This document shows, one piece after another, positions 18,062-26,887 of a stretch of DNA of 64,000 bases; positions within the stretch are counted from its first letter, which is position 1; every line of letters begins with the position of its first letter. Position numbers and translations under genes: made by a program. The notes under the pieces were generated by a model. The model searched no databases and had not been told where the DNA came from. It saw only the letters and a program-made list of their open reading frames with translations. The stretch is from Nitrospira defluvii. GTDB taxonomy: Bacteria; Nitrospirota; Nitrospiria; Nitrospirales; Nitrospiraceae. The DNA is taken from assembly GCF_905220995.1 (NCBI RefSeq), contig NZ_CAJNBJ010000017.1, forward strand, positions 620,001-684,000. Direction: 5' to 3'.

Positions 18062-18418
18062 TCATTTAGGACCGTTCAAAGGTGAATGACCTACAGTGCG
18101 GTGAAAGAATACCCCTTTCCTTTCTCGAAATCACCCCAGCTTGCGAGGTAACGCAATGAGAAGAGACGCAATTGGGAAAGCTATCCATTGGCCAACACCA
18201 TGAGCCGATGAGCATCTTGGCAGACCTGTATAAGCCTTTGATAACATTGGCATCATGTCAATGGCTAAGGTCTGGAGGTATATGGTCTCCGATGGCCTCG
18301 AGCCAGGGTTTCTACTCTATTTTCACAGACCGGTGAGTGAAGAGTCGCCCTGCGTCAATTCGGATGCATGACGCACGGAGAGGGTGATACGAGTATGGGG
18401 GCGGATCAGATACAAGGG
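18062..18418. other. Intergenic stretch without recognised features
   Basis: About 350 bp between the small frame at 17840-18061 and the hairpin at 18419. I see no gene, clear promoter or repeat here. Confidence 0.3.
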
Positions 18419-18455
18419 CAGGAGGGAGCCCCCCCCAAGTGCCAACCCCCTCCTG
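18419..18455 (-). terminator. Hairpin just downstream of the 18459-18998 gene
   Basis: CAGGAGGG (18419-18426) pairs with CCCTCCTG (18448-18455) around a C-rich loop, 3 bases after the minus-strand stop. There is no long U-tract, so termination strength is uncertain. Confidence 0.45.
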
Positions 18456-18458
18456 AGG

Positions 18459-18998
18459 TCAGGGCAGTGCAACGATCTTGTAAGTCAATGGCACATCATT
18501 GTCATTGTCCAGTTCGCTGGCTGGGGCCCTATCAATCCACGCCTGGGCTTCCAAATATGAACGGAACTTGATAGCTCCACCCGGCAGATCCTCCCCAGCA
18601 CAGTCGCTATATTCCCTTCTCTCGAATTCTTCCTCATCGACCTCGTAGTGCCGTGTCCTCAACACGACAAATGGACCCAGATCATCCATCGCTGCGGTTT
18701 CAACCTGGTCTTCTCCTAGGACGTTTGCCCTGTGAGCGATAGCAACCTCGTCAAGGAGGCCCGGATGAAACAGATACTGCTCAAGGTAGTCCGAGTGATC
18801 ACTCAACGCGTAGCTCGAATGTCCGATGTGTTCACAGAGAACAAGAAACCTGCCATCTGGCAGTGCCCAAGCGCAGACGAAGCCGTAGTCTCCGCCTGCG
18901 GCGGCAGTGAAGTGGTCCTGCGAATCTACGTCGTGTTGCCACAACAATTTCACGACAGCCTCAAGCGAGAGCATGTCTTCTTTTACATTATCCATCAT
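18459..18998 (-). CDS. Hypothetical acidic protein
   Basis: 179 residues from ATG at 18998, preceded by AGGAGG; the in-frame start at 19028 lacks such a site. Strongly acidic, with a mid-region YGFVCAWALPDGRFLVLCEH suggesting a small alpha/beta fold and a C-terminal FRSYLEAQAWID helix. No family recognised and no signal peptide. It stands alone, with a hairpin after its stop and decayed sequence upstream. Confidence 0.6.
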   Translation of the reverse strand: MMDNVKEDMLSLEAVVKLLWQHDVDSQDHFTAAAGGDYGFVCAWALPDGRFLVLCEHIGHSSYALSDHSDYLEQYLFHPGLLDEVAIAHRANVLGEDQVETAAMDDLGPFVVLRTRHYEVDEEEFERREYSDCAGEDLPGGAIKFRSYLEAQAWIDRAPASELDNDNDVPLTYKIVALP

Positions 18999-19131
18999 CA
19001 AGTCCTCCTGTCCCTCTATCATCGGCAAACAGGCCCTGAGCCTGTAGTCCCACTCCTCAAAATTTTCGTTTCCCTCACCACAAACGGTTCATCCCATCCC
19101 TTGCCGATCTCCCCTCACTGTCCTGCGTGAA

Positions 19132-19930
19132 TTAGGCAGTGCCTTCAACCAAGGCTTTATCATAGCCGGCCGGGTCCCCAGAGACGGCTCCGAGGAAGGT
19201 CGGGCCACGGTGCTCCAAGCCCACCGTAATCTTGGCGATCATCACCTTGACGATAAAGCGGCACACAGTAGCTGACGTTAAGACTAATCGAGTTGGATAA
19301 CTGGAATCTGGTCAAGATCATCGGCCCGTCGCGACGGATTGTACGTCTTCCGTTCTACACCAGAATCAAACCATGGCTCCACATAGCCTTTACCTGGAAG
19401 TCGATACTCAACATCCCCTACTCTATGCCGTTCGTAGCCTGTCAGCCCGGAGCGCCTCGCCGCCGATCAGAGCGGTAGACGTCTCACTGCCAATCAGATT
19501 GTGATCACGGCGTCGGCTAACCTGGGACCACCTCCGCCCCAACCTTTCGTGAACACACCGAGCGGTATTTGAATCACCGCAGGAACATTCACGTTCATGG
19601 CGTCACGCACAAAGCCGATGTTGTTCCACGCTGATCGCCAGGAGCCCCGGTCTTTCTTCATCTGGGACACCAACCTCGCGATGGGCGACGTCGCCGTCCT
19701 GATGGCTGGAGGGCCGTGATGCTCTCCCAATACTCATTCGCGCGAGCAGCCATCGCGGCAGTACATAATTTGATCACGTCTTTGAAGGACACGCAGCCAT
19801 TATCAAACCGGACATCAACGGACCGACCGAGGTCGGAGAGCCACGAATTGGCTTCCTTTTAGCGGCTCGAGGTGGATCGTATAGGGCTCCAGATCCAGAT
19901 TGCCTTCGCGAGCAAGGAATCCCGCGATTG
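19132..19930 (-). pseudogene. Zone of decayed coding fragments
   Basis: Several minus-strand frames read like protein but lack starts or are broken. 19132-19262 encodes a tail with IAKITVGLEHRGPTFLGA. 19284 to about 19475 encodes a tail with GYERHRVGDVEYRLPGKGYV then PSRRADDLDQIPV. 19494-19730 ends VRDAMNVNVPAVIQIPLG. A further frame in 19720-19870 reads SWLSDLGRSVDVRFDNG. No start codon or ribosome site joins them, so I read this as remains of two or more genes. No family recognised. Confidence 0.45.
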
Positions 19931-19996
19931 CTCTATGGCCTCCGTCAAGGGCTCGCAAGACATGGTGCGCTCCCCAGCTTCGAGGTGGCCTTCAGA

Positions 19997-20750
19997 CAGA
20001 GGTTGCAGAGGCTGTCACAGACCCGGTCCTTCCGTCATGAGTCGGTAATGGCACACGCCCCCGGATCGCTTTTGCGTCCTGTGAGGAACGAACGAGAGAC
20101 GGATCCATTCAGGACCTGGTCTCACTAGAACCCAGGACTCACCGGGGACAGCATCACCGGGAGGTCATCAAACCGAAGGGCTCATGATCGGACCCAGCTC
20201 ACACCCGGACTCCCACCCATCCAGCCAGTCGCGACTGTTTCGCGTGAAACCCTTCGCGTGAACGAGAGAAAGATGATCGGCGAGCGGGATGCCAGGACAG
20301 ACCGGAGTCAACCCATTCAGACCGGGGCTCACCGGGACGAGGCTCACGGGGAACGGCTCACGACCTGATCGCATCAGGCCGGACCGGCACACATGAGCGC
20401 CCGGCCTCACAGGGCCCACGGATCACAGATGACAGCGCGAGAGGGAGGAGATAAGGAGGATGATCGATCAGAGGCAGAGAGAGCAGCAGGCCGTCACGCG
20501 AGGGCAAGAAAGGCCAGCGGGGTAGAACGGGAGGTGAGAGAGAGACGGAGGCCAGCAGCGAGAAGAGACAGCCCAGGCGGGCACCTTGGCGTGAGAGAAC
20601 GGACGAGAGGCGAGGCCAAAGAAGCCACGGGGGTCCGGGAAGGGGGGACAGCAGGTGCTCCGGTGATGTCGGACGGCGACCTTGGGGAGCGCCATGGGGC
20701 CCCCAAGAATGCGCCACATACGCATCGCTCTAAACATATCCGCAAGAGCA
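19997..20750. repeat. Diverged non-coding repeat, copy 2
   Basis: The longer copy of the repeat at 12000-12600, in the same orientation. It has TCATGAGTCGGT near 20036, CCAGCCAGTCGCGACTG at 20221-20237, two TTCGCGTGAA motifs near 20240 and 20255, several GGGCTCAC blocks, GTCACGCGAGGGCAAGAAAGG near 20490, and a GA-rich end. Open frames on the other strand are low-complexity Leu/Pro/Ser chains and probably not genes. Confidence 0.55.
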
Positions 20751-21034
20751 CACCGCAAGAGTTCCAGCGCTCTCGTGTAAGTTCTTGAATTCAGGGCGCT
20801 GCTAGGAACGAAGTCGACTAGAACACGACAAACTCGTTGGCGATCAGTGCCAGTCGTGCTGTAGTCGACTTCGCGCCAAAATCGCCTTGAATATCCGCGA
20901 CATCGACCGCCTCCCTCTTAGCCATCAATAATCTACGTACTCACCCTACCGCAAGAGCTGGAAGAAGGGGTTCAATCAGGGGATGAATGAGGAAACGATT
21001 GACATAAAGGCTATCCGGACAACATGCTATTAGG
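20751..21034. other. Intergenic stretch before a ribbon-helix-helix gene
   Basis: No gene or clear repeat seen. The base composition changes here from the GA-rich repeat to more AT-rich sequence, which may mark the left part of element A. Confidence 0.25.
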
Positions 21035-21196
21035 ATGACACCGAAGAAGACCGAGCCTGTCAAGAAGTTGTTCCATATTTCGCTGGAATTAGCTGAGCAG
21101 CTCCGCCTCGCCGCCTTTCAAACGAGACAGAGCCAATCAGAGATCGTCCGCCAAGCCCTCACGCAGTGGTTCGCGCGAGGGAAGAAGACGCGTTAG
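21035..21196 (+). CDS. Small ribbon-helix-helix (CopG-like) protein
   Basis: 53 residues, ATG at 21035 to TAG at 21194-21196. After a basic start (MTPKKTEPVKK) comes KLFHISLELAEQLRLAAF, then QSQSEIVRQALTQWF: the strand-helix-helix order of a CopG/Arc-type DNA-binding domain. It ends by overlapping the convergent gene at 21193. A strong palindromic operator-like site lies 500 bp away at 21705-21734 and could be its target; that link is inference. Confidence 0.6.
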   Translation: MTPKKTEPVKKLFHISLELAEQLRLAAFQTRQSQSEIVRQALTQWFARGKKTR

Positions 21197-21573
21197 GCGG
21201 CTGCGAGCGCGTCGCCCGTCGCGACGGGTGTATCCACGACCACCGGCGTCTGGGTTGGACCTCCCATGGGCACAGGAGCCGGTGGAGCCGGCGCCTGGTC
21301 CGTTGGGGTCGCTCCTTGATCAGCCGACAGCACCGCCGCCGTCGAGGCGTCGAAGTCCTCCTTGGTAATCCCACACCGCTTCGCGAGAACGTCCTCTAAC
21401 ACTTTCGTCTTCGCTGACAGTCGCAGGCAGTCCCCTGCCAACACGCGGACCATCTGGGTGAGCGCCGAGAGCTGGGCGTCCCGCCGGACCCCCGCCGCCT
21501 TCTGCTTGGTCTTCCATCCCTTCCCCGGTCCGGTGTTCTTCTCCTTCGCGTGATCCTGTGTTGAATGTGCCAT
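21193..21573 (-). CDS. Hypothetical protein with Pro/Ala-rich tail
   Basis: 126 residues from ATG at 21573 with AGGGAGG upstream. A basic start is followed by an amphipathic helix (LSALTQMVRVLAGDCLRLSA), then a Pro/Ala/Thr-rich tail ending in DTPVATGDALAAA. The PVATG near the end is encoded by the palindrome at 21215-21228, which recurs across element A. No family recognised. Confidence 0.55.
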   Translation of the reverse strand: MAHSTQDHAKEKNTGPGKGWKTKQKAAGVRRDAQLSALTQMVRVLAGDCLRLSAKTKVLEDVLAKRCGITKEDFDASTAAVLSADQGATPTDQAPAPPAPVPMGGPTQTPVVVDTPVATGDALAAA

Positions 21574-21692
21574 AGCTAGTTCCTCCCTGGTGAATCAAGT
21601 GATCGCGCCCAACCCGTCTGTTCTCGCACGGATCCGGCCTCACAATTAGGCCGGTCCCTGCTCTTTTTTTCGTCTGTCCTCCCTCTTACTCC

Positions 21693-21734
21693 TTGACAGA
21701 TTTGGATAGCATGATATATATATATCATGCTATC
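21693..21734 (+). promoter_or_regulatory. Promoter with a 30-bp perfect palindrome over the -10
   Basis: TTGACA at 21693-21698 is followed after 16-18 bp by TATATA. The -10 lies at the centre of a perfect inverted repeat with 15-bp arms (GATAGCATGATATAT and its complement, 21705-21734). It precedes the gene starting at 21771. The geometry is that of a repressor-controlled promoter. Confidence 0.65.
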
Positions 21735-21770
21735 ATACTTCCTCCCCGTCTCACCCAGGAGGTCCCCCCG

Positions 21771-23393
21771 ATGAACACCCCGATCGCCGTCCTCACGCAC
21801 ATGACCGGCTACATGATCCAGGACGCCAAGCAGACCATCGAAGCCGTCGGCGCCGCCCCAGACCCCTTCGCGGAAAGTGAGCGAGTGGCCGCCTACGTGC
21901 TCCTCCTCCAGGTCCGTGAATGGCTGGCCGCTCCCTCCATCGAGCAGGCCACTCCGTATCAGGGCCAGGAGTTCGACGGCGTGGGAGCCCAGGCCCTTCA
22001 AGAGCACGTCGCCATGTTCAGTTGTCTCTCTTCACGCGAGCAATACGAGACGGTGGTACAGCTCGGGCAGTTGCTCCAAAGCACCCACGATGATTATCAG
22101 TGTGGGAATGGCCTGGACGGACTGGACCGCCCGGCGGCGACGGCGTATTTCCTGGTGCCCCGCATGTCCGTCCTGCTCCACACGTTCCTCCTTCCCCTCC
22201 TGGTCATGATCGGGCTCCTGTTCGGCACCCCGGACGCGCAGGCGAATGACGAGCCCGCGTTTCTCGCGAGCCAGGTGATTGAACGATGGACCGCCGCCGC
22301 GCTCACGACGATCCAGAAGGGCGACCGGGTGGCGGTGGGGCCGATCACCTGGCCGACGGAGTCGAAGGCGCTCATGGGGACCTACCGGGACCGCCGGGCG
22401 ATGCAGGGCGCGCTGGGTGCCCGCCTGGAACGGGCCGGGGTCCGGGTTGTGAGCGAACACGACACCTACGACGTGTTGCTCTGGGGCGGGGCCTGGGACG
22501 GCATCACCCGGTCCCGCGCGTATCTGCTGAAGACCGATCCGATGGGACGGACCACGATGGCAGCTCCCGTGAATCTGATCGCGCCGGTCTGGGGCGACGA
22601 GCGTCCGTATGGCGCCTGGCAGCCTCATCTTGAGCGGTTTGCGACGCAGATCGCCGAGGCCTTTGTGGCGACCAAGCGACCCCGGATCACCCTGAACCCT
22701 CACGCGGCTGACCTTGATGGCCAAGTGATTACGGGCGCGACTGAGAGCGTTCACCATGCTCTCTTGCCGCTTCTGATCGAGGCCCTGACCGGACATGGAA
22801 TTGAGGTGTATCTCCCGACTCCGAGCAGCCCGACTGTTCAACTTCAAGTCGGGGTGGAATGGCCGACCATGACCGTCATGGGGCGGCACCCCGAGGACGC
22901 CCGCGACGTGGTCCATGGGGCGACGGTCCATGCCTGGACGATCGCGCACCGGGGCGCCACCACGCTGATGGCCGGGCCGCTGACGCTCGCCCTCTCCTGG
23001 CCGTCCGGGGCCCGAACTGTGGCGAAGGCCGACCAGCTGCAGGCGTTACTTATGGAGTTGCCCTGGCAATGGACGATCGAAGGCGCGAAGATCTTAGCCG
23101 ATGAACGGAGTTGGCATGCTCAGACCCAGGCCTGGTGGGCAGAGAACGCACGTCAGCACCAGAAGAAGACTACCGGCATGCTCACGGGCAGCCTCGCTCG
23201 AATCACCGCGGAACATCAGCGCGCGACCCAGGAATTGAAGCAGGCCTGGAAGAACTCGCCGACTCAATCGGTGCCGAAGGAGATCGAAGAGAATAGCGCG
23301 AAGCTCGAGCGCCACTTGCACCCGCTTGCCGACTCCCTGGAGCGCCAACGGCTCCGTGGCGAAACCTACGACCGACCGTATCCACGAGGCTAA
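21771..23393 (+). CDS. Large hypothetical protein with internal membrane segment
   Basis: 540 residues from ATG at 21771, preceded by GGAGGT; the frame is open further upstream but runs through the promoter. The first 130 residues look soluble and helical. At about 132-157 there is a signal-like hydrophobic stretch (MSVLLHTFLLPLLVMIGLLF, then an APDAQA-type end). The following region (KGDRVAVGPITWP, then LGARLERAGVRVV) has the alternating pattern of a periplasmic alpha/beta domain, faintly like FlgO-type proteins. A coiled-coil-like tail follows. It could be a type II membrane protein or a fusion of two genes. Function unknown. Confidence 0.55.
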   Translation: MNTPIAVLTHMTGYMIQDAKQTIEAVGAAPDPFAESERVAAYVLLLQVREWLAAPSIEQATPYQGQEFDGVGAQALQEHVAMFSCLSSREQYETVVQLGQLLQSTHDDYQCGNGLDGLDRPAATAYFLVPRMSVLLHTFLLPLLVMIGLLFGTPDAQANDEPAFLASQVIERWTAAALTTIQKGDRVAVGPITWPTESKALMGTYRDRRAMQGALGARLERAGVRVVSEHDTYDVLLWGGAWDGITRSRAYLLKTDPMGRTTMAAPVNLIAPVWGDERPYGAWQPHLERFATQIAEAFVATKRPRITLNPHAADLDGQVITGATESVHHALLPLLIEALTGHGIEVYLPTPSSPTVQLQVGVEWPTMTVMGRHPEDARDVVHGATVHAWTIAHRGATTLMAGPLTLALSWPSGARTVAKADQLQALLMELPWQWTIEGAKILADERSWHAQTQAWWAENARQHQKKTTGMLTGSLARITAEHQRATQELKQAWKNSPTQSVPKEIEENSAKLERHLHPLADSLERQRLRGETYDRPYPRG

Positions 23394-23415
23394 CGAGAAA
23401 GGAAAAAAGGACCGC

Positions 23416-23775
23416 ATGACTCTGTCGACGATGGATCTCGCTGACGACGACATGTATCAACAGTTCGCCGCCGAAGAGGACGTGCCGATGGACGCGTGTC
23501 ACGAATGGGGATATGACCGGATCGTGACGTTGTTGCCGATGGGGTTCTTCGTGCCGCCGGAGTCCGGCCCGCCGATGGCGGCCCGAGACGCCCGCGGGTA
23601 TTTGCTCTGCGTCGTGAGTTTGGGGTGGGTACTCCATGACATCGGCGGCGTGGCGTCGATGAAGGCCGTCGCCTATCGACTCTTGTCTCGCGGCCATCTC
23701 GCCCGATATGGCGACCTGCTGACCTGCTGGGACGGGATCGGCGAGTGGGGCGCCTCCGACGAGCCGCAGGATTAA
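23416..23775 (+). CDS. Hypothetical acidic protein
   Basis: 119 residues from ATG at 23416, 22 bp after the preceding stop, with AAAGGA upstream. Acidic N-terminus (DLADDDMYQQFAAEEDVP) and a hydrophobic helix near 65-78 (LLCVVSLGWVLHDIGG). No family recognised. Probably co-transcribed with the 21771 gene. Confidence 0.5.
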   Translation: MTLSTMDLADDDMYQQFAAEEDVPMDACHEWGYDRIVTLLPMGFFVPPESGPPMAARDARGYLLCVVSLGWVLHDIGGVASMKAVAYRLLSRGHLARYGDLLTCWDGIGEWGASDEPQD

Positions 23776-24164
23776 CTAGCCGCCACCTGGGGCCATTGCC
23801 TTTTCTGAAGAAGCCAGTCGCGTTGGGTCGACTCGAACTCTGCCGGGTCCTCGTGGCCTTCACGCCCTCCTAATTTGCGGATACCGACCGATCCGAAATT
23901 GTGCGGGCGCGTCAGATCCTTCACACCCACCGGTTCCCGCGGCACCAGTTTACGCCGGCCTCCATAAGCGAGAGGCTCTGCGTGTGATTCAGCTAGAGCG
24001 CCCAACGTAGATAACGCCCGGGTTCCTGCACAGTGGCCTTCATTCGTGTCCATAGCGTCTTCAGCTTCGGAGCCTCCCCTCCCCTTCAGCATTCTTTGTG
24101 TCCGCATCTCTGACAGGGAATACGACAGGACTCGCGTGAAACTGGCAGACGTAGGGTTCCGCAT
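23772..24164 (-). CDS. Doubtful hypothetical frame
   Basis: A minus-strand frame convergent with the 23416 gene. Its C-terminal half (LTRPHNFGSVGIRKLGG, then FESTQRDWLLQKRQWP) reads like protein, but the N-terminal half looks random and no good ribosome site is seen; ATG near 24053 is a possible shorter start. It may be a remnant. Nothing else was found in 23776-24279. Confidence 0.3.
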   Translation of the reverse strand: MRNPTSASFTRVLSYSLSEMRTQRMLKGRGGSEAEDAMDTNEGHCAGTRALSTLGALAESHAEPLAYGGRRKLVPREPVGVKDLTRPHNFGSVGIRKLGGREGHEDPAEFESTQRDWLLQKRQWPQVAAS

Positions 24165-24279
24165 CGCACGCAGCGCGTCGCATCCTCACCATCAGGACGT
24201 GTCTCTCCCATTCGGCCGTTATACGGCCCAGAGAGGTTGAGATTTAGGGATCACCAAGAGGAAACCATGGGGAGGGCAT

Positions 24280-25068
24280 ATGCTGGACGGAAATGATCGA
24301 CAGTGGCTGAATCGGATCAGCGCACATAGTGCGGGAGCGATCTTGCTCAATCAGGCCAAGGAGCGATTAGACAGGGAGACTCTGGAGAACTTCGCGTTCT
24401 TGCTCCAGGAAGACGGAGCGCTCGTGGTGTGGGGTAGTCCGGACGGATTGGATGAAGTGTTCACGGTCCGACATCACGCCGCGACGGACCTCTACCTGGC
24501 CGGCACGATCGACGCGCCGGTGGCGGACGCGAGCATCCCGGTCCCGAAGCGCCAGGCGGTGTTCTCCCCGTCCTTTCCGGCCATGATCGCAACGTGGGCG
24601 ATCCAGGCGTTGAGCCGGCAGGGAGATTTGGTCTTAGGGATTGGGACGATCAGAGGCGTGGTCGCGGACGTGTGCCGACAGTCGCATCGGAAGGGGTTGG
24701 AGTTGGCGGGACAGACCTTGAAAGTGGAGCCGCCGGACGGGGGATGGGAGGGATACCCGGAATTGACGAATGAGGAGTGTCTGGCGCGGTTTCAGACGAA
24801 ATGGGTCAAGAATGAGAACGGGTGCCATATCTGGCAAGGCAAGCCCGATCAGGACGGCTACGGGCGGTATAGCGCGATCGGCGTCCAATATAAGGCCCAT
24901 CGGTATGCCTATTGCGCCGAGTTCGGGCCACTGAATCCCGTGCTGACCCTGGGCCATGAGTGCGTGGTCAGGCTCTGTGTGAATCCCTACCATCTGCACG
25001 CCGAGCCCCAGGAAGATAACACCGCGGAAATGTGGAGAGACAAACGGCTACGGGAACGGGCGAAGTAG
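24280..25068 (+). CDS. HNH endonuclease-like protein
   Basis: 262 residues from ATG at 24280, with GGGGAGGG upstream. The C-terminal third carries the HNH pattern common in phage endonucleases: GCHIWQGKPDQDGYGRY, HRYAYCAEFGP, then LGHECVVRLCVNPYHLHAEP and NTAEMW. The N-terminal 170 residues form a separate, unrecognised domain with no homing-type motifs that I can see. In phages such genes sit near packaging or replication genes or act as homing nucleases. It lies alone on the + strand facing the sliding-clamp operon. Confidence 0.7.
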   Translation: MLDGNDRQWLNRISAHSAGAILLNQAKERLDRETLENFAFLLQEDGALVVWGSPDGLDEVFTVRHHAATDLYLAGTIDAPVADASIPVPKRQAVFSPSFPAMIATWAIQALSRQGDLVLGIGTIRGVVADVCRQSHRKGLELAGQTLKVEPPDGGWEGYPELTNEECLARFQTKWVKNENGCHIWQGKPDQDGYGRYSAIGVQYKAHRYAYCAEFGPLNPVLTLGHECVVRLCVNPYHLHAEPQEDNTAEMWRDKRLRERAK

Positions 25069-25091
25069 ACCTCTTCAGGCGGCCTGGTCGC

Positions 25092-25556
25092 TCACTGGGC
25101 CGCCGCCTGCGATCTTTTCCCTCTCTCTCGCAAACTTCTGCGATGGACGACAGAGACCCGAGACTCCAAGGGAACAAGCTCGTCGCGATAATACCCCACA
25201 GCGATGACCTTGCTGTGCGCTGACTTCAGAGGTTCGACGTGCGCAATCGGGCGCAGCGTTGAGCGATCTCCGTTGGGAGCAGAACGGTAAAACGTATAGC
25301 TCGACTCGTCCCCCGCCTCCGATCGTCCAGGAATGAGTAACACGGTGTGCCCCTTGGGCACCGAGACCGGCGGGAGAATCACTAGTGGAGACGTCCGGCG
25401 GCGATGACTCGTATCGACGGCATACATGTAGGAGGCGTCCGCCGGCGCCCCTCGCACTCCGCGCACCGCGGCGACAATGACCAATAGCCCGGTCGGAGCG
25501 ATCCGCTGTCTATGCCGCGCCCAGGAGGAGAGTCGCTTGTTCGGTTTCTTCGCCAT
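25092..25556 (-). CDS. Hypothetical protein, last gene of the clamp operon
   Basis: 154 residues from ATG at 25556, 3 bp after the preceding stop, with GGGGAAGGAG upstream. Basic N-terminus and C-terminus around a beta-rich middle (SPLVILPPVSVPKGHTVLLI). No family recognised. It is the last gene of the run 26844-27263, dnaN, 25560-25751, 25092-25556. Confidence 0.5.
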   Translation of the reverse strand: MAKKPNKRLSSWARHRQRIAPTGLLVIVAAVRGVRGAPADASYMYAVDTSHRRRTSPLVILPPVSVPKGHTVLLIPGRSEAGDESSYTFYRSAPNGDRSTLRPIAHVEPLKSAHSKVIAVGYYRDELVPLESRVSVVHRRSLRERGKRSQAAAQ

Positions 25557-25559
25557 GAT

Positions 25560-25751
25560 CTACTCCTTCCCCTTCTTCGTCGCCAAGGTCTGCTTCGCGA
25601 TCTTCGTCCGCTCCCGGACTGCCTTGTATCCTCCAACATCGAGTCGAGTCAGTTGTTCTTTGGGACCGCGCGTGTCCCGGTCCTCCTGACGCACGCGGGC
25701 GTCCTGTTGACGGCGGGTCCGGTTGGGATGATGACAGGGTCGTGTCGCCAT
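25560..25751 (-). CDS. Small basic hypothetical protein
   Basis: 63 residues from ATG at 25751 with AAGGAAGG upstream; the longer frame to 25883 would overlap dnaN. Highly charged and basic (NRTRRQQDARVRQEDRD, then AKQTLATKKGKE), perhaps nucleic-acid binding. Not recognised. Confidence 0.45.
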   Translation of the reverse strand: MATRPCHHPNRTRRQQDARVRQEDRDTRGPKEQLTRLDVGGYKAVRERTKIAKQTLATKKGKE

Positions 25752-25789
25752 AATGACCTGGCCTTCCTTGTGATGGGGAGAGAAGTAAC

Positions 25790-26887
25790 TTACTGCAGCC
25801 GGATCGGCATGATATACGCCCGCGACGCGGGCCCCGCGGGATCCACGATCGACAGCGCACCAGCTGGCCCGTCTTGCTGACACACCACCGCCTCGCCGTC
25901 GAGCGCGCCGAGCGTGTCCGTGAGATATCTATCCTGAAAGCCGGCCCGAAACGGCGTCCCCATATAACTCCCCGCCAGCGCCTCTTCCGCCTCCCCGTGC
26001 TCCGCACTCCGCGCCGTGATCGACGCCCCGCTTTCGGTGTAATCCAGAGCGATCACTCCGTTGGTCGTGACCAGCGACGCCCGCTTCACGGCCCCGATCA
26101 GCTCCTCGCGTGAGACCGTGAGCGCGTTGGGCGCGGCCTTCTGGGGCACCAGCGCGCGCCAGTTCGGATACGTCCCTTCGATGAGTCGAGAGGTCATGGC
26201 GTATGACCCAGCTTGTATATGCACCAGCCTTTGATAGGAGATGCCGAGGGTGAGGGTTTCCACGCCGTCGAGTTGCTTGGCGAGTTGGATCATCGCCTTC
26301 CGGGGGATAATCCCGGACCACGCCAAATCGCCAGCCCCGGGGATCTCCAGTGTCTCCAGGCAGAGCCGGTGCCCGTCCGTCGCGACGGCCGTCAGCACGC
26401 CGCCGGCAATTTCAACATAGAGCCCGTGGAGCGTGAATTTCGCGCCGGTCTGTCCGATCGCGTAGAGCGTGCGGCGGAGGATCCCACGCCACAGGGCCGC
26501 GTCCAGTTGCACGCCGTTCTCCACGAGCGGTGAAGGCACATCTGGAAATTGGTCGGGTTCCAGGCCCGCGAGCGCGTAGCGAGAGGAGCCCGCGAGAAGC
26601 GTGGCGTTGTGCTTGATGATCGTGATAGTCAGCGGGATGTCGGGCAAGGCCCGCACGATGTCGTAGAGTTTGCGGATCGGAAGCAAGGACCGGCCGGGGG
26701 TGGCCGTCGCGACGGGCGCCGAGGCGCGGCAGGCGATTTCGTTGTCGGTAGTGGTGAGGGTGAGGGTATTAGGAGCGAGAGGGTCGATCATGAGAAGGAC
26801 GGAGGCCATAGGTCCACGGCCGTCCGTCCCGCCGATCACAGAGTTAAGGGCATGGGTCAGCTCCCGGGCTTGAATGGTCAGCTTCAC
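25790..26887 (-). CDS. dnaN: DNA polymerase III sliding clamp (beta subunit), element-borne
   Basis: 365 residues, the normal length of the bacterial beta clamp (three tandem domains). Landmarks are MKLTIQARELTHALNSVIGG, SRYALAGLEPDQFPDVP in domain 1, AVATDGHRLCLETLEIPG in domain 2, and the C-terminus YIMPIRLQ near the consensus MPMRL. It encircles DNA and tethers polymerases. Here it lies in an operon of unknown small genes inside a mobile element rather than next to dnaA, so it is probably a second, acquired clamp. PVAT at residues 57-60 is encoded by a GTCGCGAC box. It overlaps the upstream gene by 44 bp. Confidence 0.9.
   Translation of the reverse strand: MKLTIQARELTHALNSVIGGTDGRGPMASVLLMIDPLAPNTLTLTTTDNEIACRASAPVATATPGRSLLPIRKLYDIVRALPDIPLTITIIKHNATLLAGSSRYALAGLEPDQFPDVPSPLVENGVQLDAALWRGILRRTLYAIGQTGAKFTLHGLYVEIAGGVLTAVATDGHRLCLETLEIPGAGDLAWSGIIPRKAMIQLAKQLDGVETLTLGISYQRLVHIQAGSYAMTSRLIEGTYPNWRALVPQKAAPNALTVSREELIGAVKRASLVTTNGVIALDYTESGASITARSAEHGEAEEALAGSYMGTPFRAGFQDRYLTDTLGALDGEAVVCQQDGPAGALSIVDPAGPASRAYIMPIRLQ

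Noticed and set aside
20358-20758. Long minus-strand open frames in the non-coding repeat
   Set aside because: They are Leu/Pro/Ser-rich, low-complexity translations of a GA-rich strand, lack ribosome sites, and all frames are open because of composition.
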